From contig CM072886.1 of the NCBI GenBank assembly GCA_037013685.1, forward strand, positions 2,914,001-2,978,000: a DNA stretch of 64,000 nt. Reading direction: 5' to 3'. The position numbers and the translations under genes were made by a program. Below, piece by piece: positions 27,501 to 42,500 of this stretch (position 1 is its first letter; each line of letters begins with the position of its first letter). Origin of the DNA: Acridotheres tristis (Eukaryota; Chordata; Aves; Passeriformes; Sturnidae). Below the pieces are notes generated by a model. That model was not told the origin of the DNA and did not search any database. It was given only the letters and a program-made list of their open reading frames with translations.

Positions 27501-30500
27501 CTCCAGGCTGGAAAAACCAAAGTAACATTTACTGTGGGCCAGTGGCCACCACTGCCACAGTTCCTTTTGGAGTTTAAATTAAGATTTAATATCTTCTTTT
27601 TCTGCCAGGCTTTGTAAGATAAGCAGCTTTCTTCTGAGATCACCAGCATAAGGAAATATTTAACTAGACGAGGTAAGTTAATTAAACATCTTAATGACAT
27701 GTTTATTAGCCACTGTCCTTGCCTCAAAGCCTCTCTTCCCCTCATTTCTGTATAATGGCCTACATCTCTCAGGCCAGATAAAGATTTTCTGCACCAGCAG
27801 AGGCTTAATGAGTGTTTTGTAAAGAGGAGCCCACAAGTGTTTACTGAATTCCTCAGGTCCCTGCTCCAGAGGGGAGAAACTTTGTGTGGATACCCCAGGA
27901 GCAGTGCACAGCCACGGGGCTGGCACAAAAACATCCTGCACTGGGGAGGATCCATCCTTCCAAGGGGATCTGGTGGGTTTTGGGGGGCAGCTACACAACC
28001 CTGGGCTGAGCCTGTGAAACCAAGGGGAGCAGCACAGAGCAGAGAGGGGTGTGATGCCCAGAGGAGCTGGAACAGAGGCCAGACAGAGCTAAGGGGAATA
28101 AAATGGATAATTATTATTAAGTGCCACAGTCGTGGCCCTGTCTGGATGGCTCCAAGATGGAAGCAAAAGAGAGCTTGGTTATGAGATCTCACATTTTTAT
28201 AGATTTTAGCCCATTTGCATGCAGGAGTCAACTGTCCAATTAATAGCCTCAAATAATGAAATTTCATCTTCCTTGCTGGCTTGCCCTCCCTCCTCTTTTC
28301 ACGTTGTTTATACTTAGGGCCTGAAGTTGGAAGGAATTGTCCTTGAGCCCCCAGCTGGAATAGGAACTGTTTTGTCTTCACCACCGTGTGAAAAGATCCT
28401 AGGAACCCTTGATATAAAACTAACATAATATAATATAAAACTAAAAGCTCTACACCCAAGCAGAACAGAAAAACTTAAAGCATCAGGTGAAGCACTGGCT
28501 GTGAGCCAGGTGCTCAGGCAGGGCAGGAAGGGAGAGCTCAGAGAAGTCCTTGAATGCCCTGGATCAGAGAGCACCAAAAATCTCTCTGCATTGGGCAGGT
28601 GCTGTCCAGGCTGGCACAGTGGTTTTACCAGCTGTGGTCACATTCCAGATGTGTCCCCCTGCTGGATGTTGCCAGGGAATTGATGAAAACCTCATTGTAG
28701 GGAGGAGCTGGGATCTTGTGGCTGCAGGAGAGGTGAGCCCAGCAGCAGTGCCACTGTCCCAGTGACCCCAGTGACCCCAGGAAGTCAAAATCTCCAGGTG
28801 ATTTTCCAGGTGACCCTTGCTACATCTCATTTTGAGTCAGATCAAGCTGCATCTTAAATTTGTTTGGCCCCACATCACATTTTTCTCTTAAACTCCACCC
28901 TTGATTGATGCTCTTTTATTCTTTTACCACCCCTAGCTGTCAGGGTCGTGACAAGGTGACAACATCCACTGGTAACCAGAGTTTAAAGAAAAAGTCTTTA
29001 GAAAACTGATTTTTTTTTTCACTGCTGAATCACACAGCCCTTTTAAAGTCAGTGTAAAAAGCAAAGATCACTGCTAGGAAGGAATTTACAGTACCTTTTT
29101 CTGCACAATGCCATATTTTAGCTGTGGGGTGTTGTTAAATGTAAAACTCTGGATTTTCCATTCTTCACTGAAGCAACAAAGACTGGAGCCAAACAGAAGA
29201 TTTTTTAATTCCTATAAAAGAAAGGAAAAAAAATTTCTCATTTTAAAAACAAATCCAGAACACAGTAATTTGTAGAAAAGAAAGGAGGAGTGTGGAAGAG
29301 TAATGACTAACTCTGTACAACCACCCTCTTCTGTTTTATCCATACTGTAAATAGCAACACCCCAATGAAAAGGAGCAATATTTTCCTTTTCCTGCCATAT
29401 TCCTTCCACTCATAATGCTGGGAGCAGCTCAGCACTGGAAAATATTTATGTCTCATGTCTGGGGCACAGTTTCCCATGCAAGCAAACCAGAACATTGCCT
29501 GAAATTTAACAGCTGGAAGAGCAACCAATGGTGAGATGAGGGAGAAAAGGACCCTGAATGAGATAAATGTTAATTAAATCTTTGATTTCTGTATTTCAGC
29601 TGGCACAAATCCAGATCTGGGTCCTGAACAACTGCAGACCATGACCATCCAGCAATAGCCACACTGAATAAACTACATTCATGCTAAAACAGAGCTCAGG
29701 AAATTTAAAAAAAGACTACTCAGGGCTGGTAGAGTTACTCCAAGCCCTTTGATCTAGAAATCATTATTTGGTCTGGGTTTTTTTTCTCCTCTGTCTAAAT
29801 GGGAAGGAAAAGTTAATAATCAGACTTTAAATAATTCAAATAATTACATTAATTTAAGGGGAAATTAAATAATTAATTAAATAATTAAAATAATTAAAAC
29901 CAATTTCATCTCTGCTCAAAATAAGGGAGATAAGCAAGGCAGAAACAGTGACAGGGGAATAATAAACCACTGTCAGTGGAAAGGACTGGAGAATAAGCAC
30001 ACGAATAACTGACTAGAGGAATTAAGGAAATAATACAAACTTAATTAATTAAAGCTATTATCTGTGCTTCAAGTGGGCTGATGCATGAGGGGTGTTTTTC
30101 TGAATTTAGGCATCCCTAAATTACTTTGTTACCTGGACAAGGAGTATACTCAGGAATACAACACATGTTCAAAAGTGCAGCACAGAGCAACCCACTGCAA
30201 CAACTCACAAATCTATTTATATTCACCATAATTAGTCTTACTTTTGCAAGAGAAATATCAATTGCCTTTGATACTATTTGAAGCATATAGAGTGTTGAAA
30301 GATCTGGAGTCTTATTGACTTCTCCAATTGTCTCTTCATCCTCCACATCAACTGAAAAAAAAAAAAAAATCAAGTGTTGGATGGAAAGAATTGTTTTCCC
30401 CAGCACACTCAGTGCTAGGGGGGTCATCAACATGAAAATTAACATTTATTGTCTTCATAAAAAGGAAAATACAGTTTTAGCCAGAAAGGGCAGATAAAAA

Positions 30501-33500
30501 ATACACGAGCAGTCCATTGTTTGATTATTTCCTAATGACTTTTTTGTCTTATCTAAAAATTTATAGCAAATGCAATTGCTCTAAATCAACTACAAGTTAC
30601 AAAAGAAGCCACTCCCACTTATTTATTTGGCCACAGCTGCTCTGAACAATACAAAAGATGGCAAAGCCAAAGTGAAACTTAATGTAACTTACCCAGTTCT
30701 AGGACTTCTTTCATCTGGTCTTCTTTATAGCCAGTGAATGTTGGAGACTTCCTACATGAAAATGAATCAAGAAATGAAGGACAAAATGTTCATTTTAAAT
30801 GAGAAAAGGTGTTTGAATAAATGGTAATAAATGGAGAGCATTCCCACACAAGGATATAACTTTTATGTGTGTGTGTGCATATATATCTATACATATATAA
30901 ATATATGGTCTGAGAAATAAATGGTCTTAGAGAAAAACCTTTTCCAATGGAAAAAAGCTGCACTCCAGGAGCTCATCAGGAAAAGCAGCCAGCACAGAGC
31001 AATAGCCTGTGTTTGATTTGGGATTTCAGCCCTGTTTCAGCATCAATCTCGTTTCATTTGTGTGATATGACAGATCAGGTCATAAAATAAAATTTAAATC
31101 CCTGACAGGGGTCAGGATAAGAGTCAAATTAGTCATTAAACTACTTGACATATCCAAATAGTTAAAGTGGGAAAAGGTCTTAGACTGCCTAATTACCAGG
31201 GTATTACTTTAATCCACTAACAGGGATCAGTTGTTCAACTCCTCTTGTGATTTAATTGTGTATTACACAATTAAAAGGTTAGAATTCATATGAATAACTA
31301 CTAAAAGGACCAAGTATCTAAAGCTGGCTCTGAAGTCAGAGCCGAAATAAAATGTTAAGTTTTTGGAGACTAGATGGGTTTTATTCTTCCCGTTGAACTC
31401 ACACCAAAACTAATTCAGAATCAAGGAAAAAATTTGAATAACTATTTCTAAAAATACTAAAAATGGACTTAGTTTTTTTTTTCTTCCCCCCCCCCCCAAA
31501 AAAAAAGCAGTACTGTATCACTGGCTTTTGCTTTGGAAAAAAGGTATTACACTGACAATCCTTTCAAAAATAGTATGGAATAGTTTCCTCAGCAACATTC
31601 TTTGTGTGCATGGTATTACAGCAACAACTGCTGTCATGTCACATACTTTCCATGAGCTTAATTTCCTTTTCAGAATATGAAATAATAACTCCAGAACACA
31701 GACATATCACACTCAGGATTTGCCCAGTTTAAAGGCATTTTGGCAGCTTTCTCACAGATAGTATTTGGTACTGTAAGAACAGAAATATTTCTCTTTTTAG
31801 CTATAAATAAGTTAAAGGATGGAGGCAATGAAATGTGGGTGGCCCCAGTTTGGGCCAGACAGAATGGAAATGAATCATCCACGTTCTAGGAACTTCAGGT
31901 AAAAATAAATGGGAGGCCCAGCAGGTCAATAAAAATAAGAGGACTGAGAGCAAATTTCTGTAGTGGCAAGAAGCAGCACTGAGCTCCCACTGACTATTAC
32001 TGTATTTTTATGTGATACAGAATTTAATAGAGTTGATTGTGGTATATTTTACAACACAGTCAGATCTCTCCTTGATGTTTCCTAACATGAATTCCATCTG
32101 AAATTCCCTTCCCATAGCTGCTTGCTACTATTTTCCTCTCTCCTGGTCAAGAGTCTTAATGACAATAAATTCACCAATAAACACTTTTCAGCCAAGTCAT
32201 GTCACTCAGGCATAACCAAAAGCCACATTTTTGTTTTGTCTGAGATGGCACACTATTCTCTCTCCTTTTCTAGTGTTCAGTCAATCCATTTCTATTTAAT
32301 TTTGCAAGAGTTAATAATTAACACCTCCCAAGGTCAGGTTGGACAGGAGCAAGCTGGTCTAGTGGGAGGTGTCCCTGCCCTTGGCATGATGATCTTTAAT
32401 GTCCTTTCCAACAAAACCATTCTGTGATTCTGTGATTTCTGACACAATGCAGCACTACAGTTTCCATTTAGAAATGAAAATACAGCCGCCCATGGTACAA
32501 TTCACATATAGCTCACCTGGCATCCATTTTTATACTGCTAATTCTCTCTGGAAAGTCTAAAAGATGTTGGTTCTCCACCCATTCCAGGAAGAACCAAGCC
32601 TGGGATGCAAAGTGCTCTGAATTCTCAAGGCTGAGAATTCCCATCAAGCTGAGGAAAGAGCTGACACCCAAGATTAATGTTGGGTGTTTTCTGCTTAAGT
32701 GGGGGATTTTTGCAGGTGGAGGTTCCCCTCCTTGAGGGGAACTGGTGTTTCTCAAAACAGCCAGGACATTTATTGCAATTTCCATTTCAGCAGAGGGCTG
32801 CTGTTCCAGGAAGATTTATTGTAGGTGTAAAACCATTTGGTTGGAACACTTAGGGAAGGGGGAAGTCATCCATCACAGCAGGAAAATGGGACAGGAAGAA
32901 AATATGCCTCATTCTAAACATACTATACAGTACTTTCTCTAAATATTTGAACATTCCTCTCTGGCCTCCAAGCACTGTAGGAAAATGGATTTGGAGAAGA
33001 GCTGAACTCACAGAGAGGGAGCTCCTTGGCACAATAATGGATGTGCATTCCACCACTTCCTATTTACACCAACACTCACAAGAGGTCAAATAAGCAAAGG
33101 GGCTTAAAAATGAAACAGCAGTGGCTTTAAGGTGACTGTGGTGGTAAAACCCATTCTCAGTGCCAGATTGTAACAGCTTTTCTACTGGATGTAGAATAGG
33201 CAGGCATATCCAATATTCTTGGAATACTGAGTAAAATCTGCAGAGTAGATAATTTAAAATAACCTCTAGTGCTGTTTGAAAAAGGGTAAAAATGGCCATT
33301 CTATGTGATGCAGCTTGTCACTGCCTTGGGGCACAATTATAAAACCAGAATTATTAAAAGCAATTGTAAAGATGCAAAGGACATGATCACAATCAATGCC
33401 AGGCAGTATTTTTCTATGGGGAAAAAGGTCTTGGCATGAGGATTTAATGTAAATTCTATCAGGTTGGCAAGTCTGGCTGACAAAGGTAACAGAGGCTCAT

Positions 33501-36500
33501 ACACTTAATTCCCCCAAATTTCCTTTTTATTGAGGACCTGCATCTGATTTGAATATTTGCAGTATGAAAAACTATCTGGTGGACAGATGAGAGATAGATT
33601 TGTGAACACTGACAGATACAAAACAGGTAGATGAGAAACTTGGCATTGAAAGGGTCATTTCTAATAGAAATAGAAAGAGACTCCCTCACACATGACTCTG
33701 CATTTGTCCTGCTGAATTTTACTAACTGTGACAAGGCGAAATCTTTGTTCAGATGGTTTGTATATAAAACAAGAATTACTATAATCACAAGCTGAGCTAC
33801 AAGATGGTTTGAAGTGCCTGATAAGTTGGGCTCACCTGAACACAAAGCTCATCCATAGGCTATGAATGAATATTTATCTCCAGCTACAAAATCAGAATTA
33901 TAATAAAAATGGAGCTGCTTTGTTCCTACTGTTCTCCATCAGAGATTTTGGAGTGTGACATCCTCCCAGAGGAATTTCCAAGGAGCTCAGTTACCACCTG
34001 TGTGAACTCATCATTATGTTCATCAACTCTAAACTGCTGCCAGCAAAATAAACAAGAATCAGTAAAATTGAAAAAAAAAAAAAAAAAAGAGATAAAATTA
34101 CATCAAATAAAAACGATAAAGCACAGAAAAGGGTTCCCAGATCTTGGCACTCAATCAATTCACATCAGTGGAGGTGAATCCAACCCTCTGCTCTGTTCAC
34201 CACCCATAAAGTACCCACTCTGTCTGGTTTGGGCTTTCAACTCTTAGGTCATTTAATTTTTAAGGATGTGGAATATTTGTGGTCTTCTATTTCCTATCGG
34301 AAACCTCAGACTTTTAACCAAGCCACTGTAACCTGACAGGTATCAGCAATACAAATGATCTTCCTGAAAACTAATACCAACTGTTAAATTGGGAGACAAA
34401 AGCTTACACTGAGGATGGGGTATTCCCTTATCTCATCTTATTATTAAAAAAGTTGAACTCAAAAAACAGCTTACTGGTGAGCCCCCAGAGATTTTACCTC
34501 CTGGTGAAGTAATCTTAGGGGTAAATAGGGGTAAAAAGCACTCCTTGTGCTACCTGCACACAACTGATTTTTTTTTTAAGGAGCAGGTAATTCCACAGAG
34601 TCATGGAATAGTTGGAAGACACATCAATGATCCTCTAATGCAAATTCTCAACTGACTGACTGCATTTCAGGCAACAGGCTGGACCTCTCCAGGTCTACCT
34701 CCTTTCCAAAAATAAAGAAATTATACAGAAGCCATTTGTCACTTCCAGTAATTGCAAAGTGCCTTTTCCTATAGAGTGCTGGAAAAATACTAAAAGGGCA
34801 AATGGCAGCTCCACAGATGTTACACCATGGGCTCTGCTGCCATAAATCCATTGGCACCACAAGAAAGTCACAATAATTTATAACTTTTATTTTGGGCCCT
34901 TTTTTCCGGTCCAAGCATTATGCTGTAAAAGGTGCTACGTAACTCCAGGCACTTGAAGGTTTTCACTCCTGATTTGGCAGCCACAACCTCTCTTTTCATC
35001 CATGGGAGAGTCAAATCCATATTCCCCAGGGGTGAGCCCCTTTTGTTGGACGGACATTCCTCTGCTGCCACTTGGATGAGTCAAATCCAGATTTACTCCC
35101 TGGAGTAAGGGAGCAGAGGAGGGACCAGGAGGGGTTGGTTCCTCTCTCCAGGAAGGTGTGGCTGCAGTGTTCTCATCGTGTTTCCTTCCCCCAAACCCTC
35201 TCCAGAGCACTGGAGATGATGCAGAGTGTGACTGAAGGACAACACAGACATCCCAGACAAAGGTGGAAGGAAATGTGCCAACGTAATTTACTCCAGAGCT
35301 GCTCCAGCACTGCTCCCACCGTGTTTCCTGCCCCCAAACCACTCCAAAGCACTGGAGATGATGCAAAGGGAGCAGAGGAGGGACCAGGAGGGATTGGTTC
35401 CTCTCTCCAGGAAGGTGTGGCTGCAGTGTTCTCACCGTGTTTCCTTCCTCCAAACCCTCTCCAGAGCACTGGGGAGAGCTGGAGATGATGCAGAATGTCA
35501 CTGAAGGACAAGGCAGACATCCCAGACAAAGGTGGAAGGAAATGTGCCAACGTAATTTACTCCAGGGCTGCTCCAGCACTGCTCTCACCGTGTTTCGTGC
35601 CCCCAAACCCTCTCCAAAGCACTGGAGATGATGCAAAGGGGTGGCTTGAAGGACAAAGCAGACATCCCAGACAAAGGTGGAAGGAAATGTGCCAACGGGA
35701 TTTATTCCAGGGCTGCTCCAGCCCCACGTTCCTTTCCGCTCTTCCGTCTGGAACTCTGCCTCAGCTCCCACTTTCTAGAAATGCCACCCCAGCCCAGTGC
35801 ATCCTCTTCCTCTCACAGCAGGAAAAACTGAATTGATTCCTCATTGCTCACACACACACACTGAGAATCCTGGAATAGCCTGGGGCTTTCTGGCTGGTTT
35901 TAAACAAGATCAAGTCCAAAATGACCCGGGCACTTCTCATTCCACAGAACTGGCTGTCCGGGTGGTGAGGACTTTTAGGAACTGCTCAACACCTCCCAGG
36001 ATCAAAACTTTATTACTCACCAAATTGCCAGGTATTATTTTAGACAGAGCCAGACCACCCTACACACCAATTCCGTGCATAACACTGAAATATTGCAGCT
36101 CACCAGGTAAATACAGAATATTCCTGGAAAACCTAATTTTGCACCAAAATGCACAGTAGGAAAGAGTGAAGCCAAGCAAAACTGCTGGGTAAATAATGTA
36201 CATTACGTAACTTTGCTGGAACTATTTTTCCTTTCAGTTGGAAATTCAATTTTACTTTTAAAAAAAAGGCATTAAACTGGAATGTTAATTAGTATTCCTT
36301 ATGAAACGAGACATTCACATATTAACCTTCAACAGGCATTGAATTCTCCCATTTCACTGTGTCATAAAATTATCAGTGCAGTCCAGAAACCTTCTGGGCT
36401 GTTTGTGCTCTGCTCTGTTGCTTACACTGACTGAGAGAACACCAAATCCTGCTCAGAAACTCATGGTCAGTGTTCTCTGCCAATCTCCTAATGCAGATCA

Positions 36501-39500
36501 ACCCAGATTGTGGCTGGGGATGATACAGGATAAAAAGATAGGAGAGGATCTTCACAGTTTTAGGCACTCAATCATCTACAATTGACAAGTATTGGCTCAG
36601 TCCTCACATGGAAAATAAGCTTTTTTTATTCCTGTTAATAACAGAGAGCATGAATATCAATCCTTTAAGGACCATAACACTTTCAAAATATTATTTTGAA
36701 AGAGTTATGATGCTTATAATACTTATAGAATAATATTTTGGAATATTATTTGTCAGATACCTAAAAGAATAAAAAACCAAAACAACTAAACAACCCTGAA
36801 TATATTTTTTAAGGATTTAAAGGATTTCTTTAAAGATCTGTATTTTTTCCCTCTAGAGATCTTTTATTTCTATAAAGAAGTTTTCAGGGCCTTTTTTTTT
36901 TTCCTAGAACATATGAAAGAGAAAAAGCAGAATTTTCACTAACACAATGGGTTCACCTGTACTGTGATTTTACAATGCTGAGGACCAGGCCATGAGCAGA
37001 GGGTGGCAGCTCTTGCCCTGTTATCTGAGTCACAGTATGACAATGTTAGAGACACCCCTCAATACATGGAGGAAATATAAAACAAATCAGTATAACCTAA
37101 TAGAAAAACAAGAGCAAAAGTTCAGAGCAGGAAAGATAAAAATATTTAGCAGACAGCACAAGCTTCAGACAAAAAAATGCCTAAAGGAACATGAAAAATA
37201 TTTAGAGTATTTTAACAGAGGTGAATATGTAGCAAGGAACAAAAACACCAGTGAAAAAATCAACTTCAGCTATGGATAACAGGACAAAAAAATAGCAAAT
37301 GGAAGGTGAATACAACAAAAACAAAACCTTATAATAAGAAGTGCTAGAAAGTGGAATGTATTATCAGGGGAGAGGTGTCACTTGAACCATTTAAGACTGG
37401 AGCACACAAAACCTGGAAAAAGTATTAGAGCAAACATAAATATATACAGCAGTGATTAATCTGCCATAGAAAGAAATGACCCTAAAAGTTCTTTTCCATC
37501 TGTAATTTCTATAAAATATGAGTAACATTCCACTTGGTGTCTATGGCAATTCCCTAACCCAACCCAGTCCATGTCAGAATGCAGGGCAGTGCTAGAATAA
37601 GGCTTCTTCCCAAAGAACAAGGGATATTTTGGGAATGGGAAGCACTGAGCAGTGCCCAGCTGTGCTGAGCTCAGCAGAGACTGTGCAGGAGGAGAAACCC
37701 TGGCTCTGAGCTCACTGGAACTTTCCTGGTGCTGAAGTGCATGGGAGAGGCTCAGCATTGGGTTGGGAAAGGCACCTGAATCCAATTTCTGTAAAGGTGG
37801 AAATTGCACCATTTAATCAGTGCCTTGTCTTCATTTTTTCTGTCTTCACTCAGAGTCAGGATTAAAAACACGAAGGAGACGAATTTCTCGGGTTCGGGCT
37901 TGTTTGTTTATTAAATCTTATCTAAAGTACAGGGAGTTCTGCAACACTTCCAGCTACCAGCTAAAAGTGAGCAAAATGAAGCTGAATCCAGCTAGTTATA
38001 AAGTCTTTTAAAGCTAAACAGTCCAATAGAGCTAACACCTATATTATTTATACTTTTAGCCCAATAACCAAACTCCTGTGACCCTCAGTGCAGCACTGAC
38101 TGTCCAACCAGAAACTACTGCCTGAAACCATGAAGAAGAAAGAAGACAGAAAAGAGACAACGCTCAAAATCCTTCATCTTGTCCCATACCTATTACTGTA
38201 TTATAAAAACCTCAAATATTATAAAACCCTCAAATTTAAAAGCCTTCACCGTGTGAAATCACACACTTCTAGAGTCACACCCGTGATTTTAACTCCATCA
38301 CTCAAATTTGGAAGCCTTCTCCAAGGCATCAGGTCAAAAGCAGTGTTCTCCTGGGGGTCAGTGTGAGAAAACTCAAAACTCCCAGGTTTTTGGGTTCCAA
38401 CAAATTCCCACAGCCACGAAGCAGCCCCTGGTGCCTGGAACAGCCCTGTGCAGTGGCAGAATGCTGGCAGGAGAGCAGCAGCACAGCCAGCACTGCTGGC
38501 CAGGCACAGGGGGTCAGGTAATTCAGGGGATTGTTCACAATGGAAGGATGAGTGCAAAATCAATTCTCCTCCCTGCTCCTGGAACTGCACACATCTCTGC
38601 CCTTGGACAAAGGGATTCACTGCTGCATCCCTCTGCTCGCTAATGGCAGCAGGAAATTTTTGTTCTGGAGTCAAGATACTCCCAATTCTTTGTGTCTTTC
38701 TGATTCTGAGCCATTCCCTTGGAGCTCCTAGGAAATATCCTTAACTTCAGGTCCTGATTGCAAAGTGCTTTTGTTCCCTTGGTCCAGTTTTACCCTTTTT
38801 TTTTCCTGATTTCAGTGCTTTGATTCTAATTTTATGCTGTTTGTCTTGGAACTGGAGGAGGGAAGTTGGTTGGCTTTATATGTGAAAACCAGAATTTCAA
38901 GCATCACATGTTGTCCTTCATAACTACCAGAAGAGAAAAGGAGCTGTACAGACCAAATCTGCCCATCTAACTCACCCCACTGCAGAACTGCCAGCTTGGA
39001 TTTACTCACCCAAAAATTATTTATTCAGCTGGCAACTGGAGAGTTTCCACAGCACCATCACACTTTGCACTGACAGACTTAATGGAAAATTAGAAAAACA
39101 CTTCAGGGGCTGCAGGAGCAATAACTGCAGCACATCTCTGTAATCAAGACCAAAGACCTGTTTCCCAACTGTTCTAAAGTGGGTTTTTCTTGCCTTTCCC
39201 CAATTTTGTTTGCTCAAGCTGTGAAATTGGGAAATCTTGACCTTCTAACCCCATGTAACCTTCCCAGAAAAGTGATTATTCATCCTGGCTTTTTTCTGGA
39301 AAAGCAATAGACAGTCTTTAATGCAAAGACAGTCATCAACTTCAACACCCATTAATTTTTTCACAGTTTCTGAAGATCATGAGTTCCATTCTACTCATTC
39401 TTTATTCTATGTGCTGAGGTTAATGATGAATATTCCCCTCCAGCAGGGGATTCAGCACCAAGGAGAATCACAGGATGATTCAGAGTTCACCTGGCCCAAC

Positions 39501-42500
39501 CCTACCTCAAGACACTAAAGGAAGCAAAGAACCTTTCCTTGCTGCCATTCAAGGCTCTACCCAGGTAAAAGACTCAGAAAAGTCTTAATTAATTTGCTCC
39601 CTGTGACCTGAGTATGTTCCCTCAACATCATCTCTCCCAAGTTCCTAAGAATCTTAAGAAACCACAGATACAGCAATTTTTAGGTGGAATCGAGGATCAG
39701 TCACTTGGACTGGGTACTTTTGAATTTAGGTTTTTATTCCCTTCAAAATCTCTTAAAAAAAAAAAAAAAGTAGTGAATAATCCACATTTTACTTGGCCTT
39801 GCACACAACTGAGAGGAACAGGGACTCAACAAAAAAAGGGGAATACTCCTTTAAAGATGAACAATAAACAACAGCATCAAAATGACCTGAAAGGGGCTTA
39901 AAATTCTCCACTGAAGTGGCACTGAGACATAAATTTTTAGTTTGTTAAGTTAAATAAAATTGCTGTGAAAGAACATGGAGGAATTACTGACACACTTCTG
40001 TATAAATGTGATGTTTGTACAACATCACCACATCCCAGCATTTAAATCTTGGCTCAGATAAGATGAAGACTCCCTTTTTCCAAGGAATCACATGGGGCCA
40101 TGGATACAAATTACCCTCGGGGGAAATTCCAACTGGGCACAAGAAGAAATTTTTCAAGAGAAACAAAGAGCCATTGGAACCATTCCCCAGGGAAAAGTGT
40201 TGAATTCCCAAACCTTGGGCACTTTTAAGATTTGGCTGGGCAGGGTGCTGGGTCACCTTGTCTAGACTGTGCTTCTGCCAAGGAACGTTGGACCAGGTGA
40301 TCCTTGAGGTCCCTTCCAACCTGGTGTTGTGGGATTCTGTGAATTGAGAAATTAAATTGGCTGCTTACAGCTGAGGATAAATGAAAATTTGCTGCCACCT
40401 ATATACTGCTTTTCTCGTGGATTAATTAAAAACAAAAATTCTAAATAAAACCCCCACCTGTAGAATCTGGGTAGGTATGCAAACTCTACAGCATCTTATG
40501 TTTTTTTTAATGAAATAACCCTTCATGACTTGGCAAAAAAATACAATCATGGCAATAAAGAACCATCACTGACCCCTGCAATTTCTTTCATTAAAAGGTG
40601 TGAATCAAAGTGCTGTGTATCTGCATTTCCCTAGGCTATTCTGATGGCCAGGTATTCTTTTAAGGCTTGGCAGTAGTTTTAATTTCAATTTTTTCTCATA
40701 CGTTTGCACAGGATGCCTTCAGCTTGCATGCTCCAACAGCACTTCTGGCATGGGAGAAAAGAGACTCAAAAAGTAAAGTAAATGGAAGAAAAAACAAGAT
40801 ATATCCTTAGTTTTCTATGGGAAACAAAACCAGAATTGCAGATGCTGTGAACAAACCAGCTGTGGTTAATCCTATAGAGGTTTTCAGCTGCTCATCTAAA
40901 CACTCAGATTGGCATTTCTTTCAGGTAACAGAGAATGGAAGAGGATCCAGACAAATACCCACTCCCACATTGTAATTTTTCACTCTTTAAAATGCTTAAT
41001 CACTTTGGCCAGAACCTGCAGGGCTCCCAAGCACTGCAGGATTTGGCTGAAGGGAAATAAAAAGTCTCGCAGGATTTACACTGTGGGTGTTTATTTGGAG
41101 TGTCTATTCCTTGCACTGCACTCCAGGAGTGTCAGCATCCCTGCTGGATTCTGTGGAACCAGAGCTGAGAGCTCAGCACAGACCCAAAGCTCTGCTGGCT
41201 CCAGCTCACAGTGCCCAGCAGGAACGAACCTGTGCTCCTCTGCAAACAGCCTCTGCTTAGGAAAGGGCTCCCTCTCCTGCTCCTGCTCCACCAAACCAGC
41301 TCTCTGAGGGCAGGGAATTGTTTCCAAGCCCTCCCAGCAGGGATGGAGCACAGACAGGATGGCAGCACAGTGTGCCGTGCTCTGGGTCACCCCCTTCCAG
41401 CACAGCTTCTCCTTTTCAGCTCTTGCTGACAAAGGTTGGGAAGTGTCAGCGTGTCCAAATCTGAGTGAACTCCAGAATTACAGAGTTGTTTAGGTTGGAA
41501 AAGATCTCTCAGATCATCCAGTCCAACCATTACCCCAGCACTGCCACGTTCAACACCCAACCCTGTCCCCAGGTGCCACATCCACACAGCTGCTGAACAC
41601 TTCCAGGGGTGGTGACTCCATCACTGCCCTGGGCAGCCTGTTGCAATACCTGACCATCATTTCAGTGAAGAAATCTTTCCTAATACCCAAACTAAATCTC
41701 CCCTGACACAGCTTGAGGCCATTTCTTCTCCTCCTGTCCCTGTTCCCTGGGAGCAGAGCCCGACCCCCCTGGCTGTCCCCTCCTGTCAGGGAGTTGTGCA
41801 GAGCCACAGGGTCCCCCCTGAGCCTCCTTTTCTCCAGGCTGAGCCCCTTTCCCAGCTCCCTCAGCCTCACCTGGGGCTCCAGAGCCTTCCCCAGCTCTGT
41901 TCCCTTCTCTGGACTCACTCCAGCCCCTCCATGTCTGTATTGTCATGTGGGGCCCAAAAGTGACTGCAGGGTTTGAGGTGTGGCCTCAGCAGTGCTGAGT
42001 ACAGGGGACAATCCCTGCCCTGGTCCTGCTGTCACACCATTGCTGACCCAGGCCAGGTGCCAGTGGCCTTCTTGCCCATCTGGCCACACTCAGGCTCACA
42101 TTCAGCCACTGTCACAGCACCCCCAGGTGCCTTCCCAGCTCTCCAGCCACTCTTCCCAAGCCTGCAGTGCTGGCTGGGATTGTTGTGATCCCCGTGTAGG
42201 ACACACCCTTTAACAACTGAGGTTTGTATTTGACTTTTTACTGCGTTTTATTTTGCAACAGCCTTCCCAGGGAATTCCATCCAGCCCACCATGCCTCTGA
42301 GGCTCATCCATGATGGACATCCATAATGAATGGATAATCAACATTCATTGATTATCCAATATCAGGAATACACTCAATATTCTCAGCTTTGCTGGGGAGC
42401 TGCCAAAGCCCACTGAAGCTCTCTTCTCTACCTCAATGAATGCTGAGTGTGAGATAAAAATCATCGTGAGAGTGGAAAGGATGAAGTGATGGGGCAGCAC

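Noticed and set aside
33459..33845. 128-codon minus-strand frame ending near a GTGAGC donor-like site
   Set aside because: All frames from the nearest usable acceptor (TTTTGTAG at about 33886) to that donor contain stops, and the frame is not in phase with neighbouring exons.
34440..34510. Minus-strand [13 protein letters not shown], reminiscent of the LPGGN motif of the MINDY4 linker
   Set aside because: No suitable acceptor, weak motif match, and a better LYLPG candidate exists at 36104.
41091..42188. Several 70-130-codon frames on both strands
   Set aside because: Most fall in the inverted ~700-bp CR1 or its GC-rich flank; none corresponds to an intact CR1 ORF.
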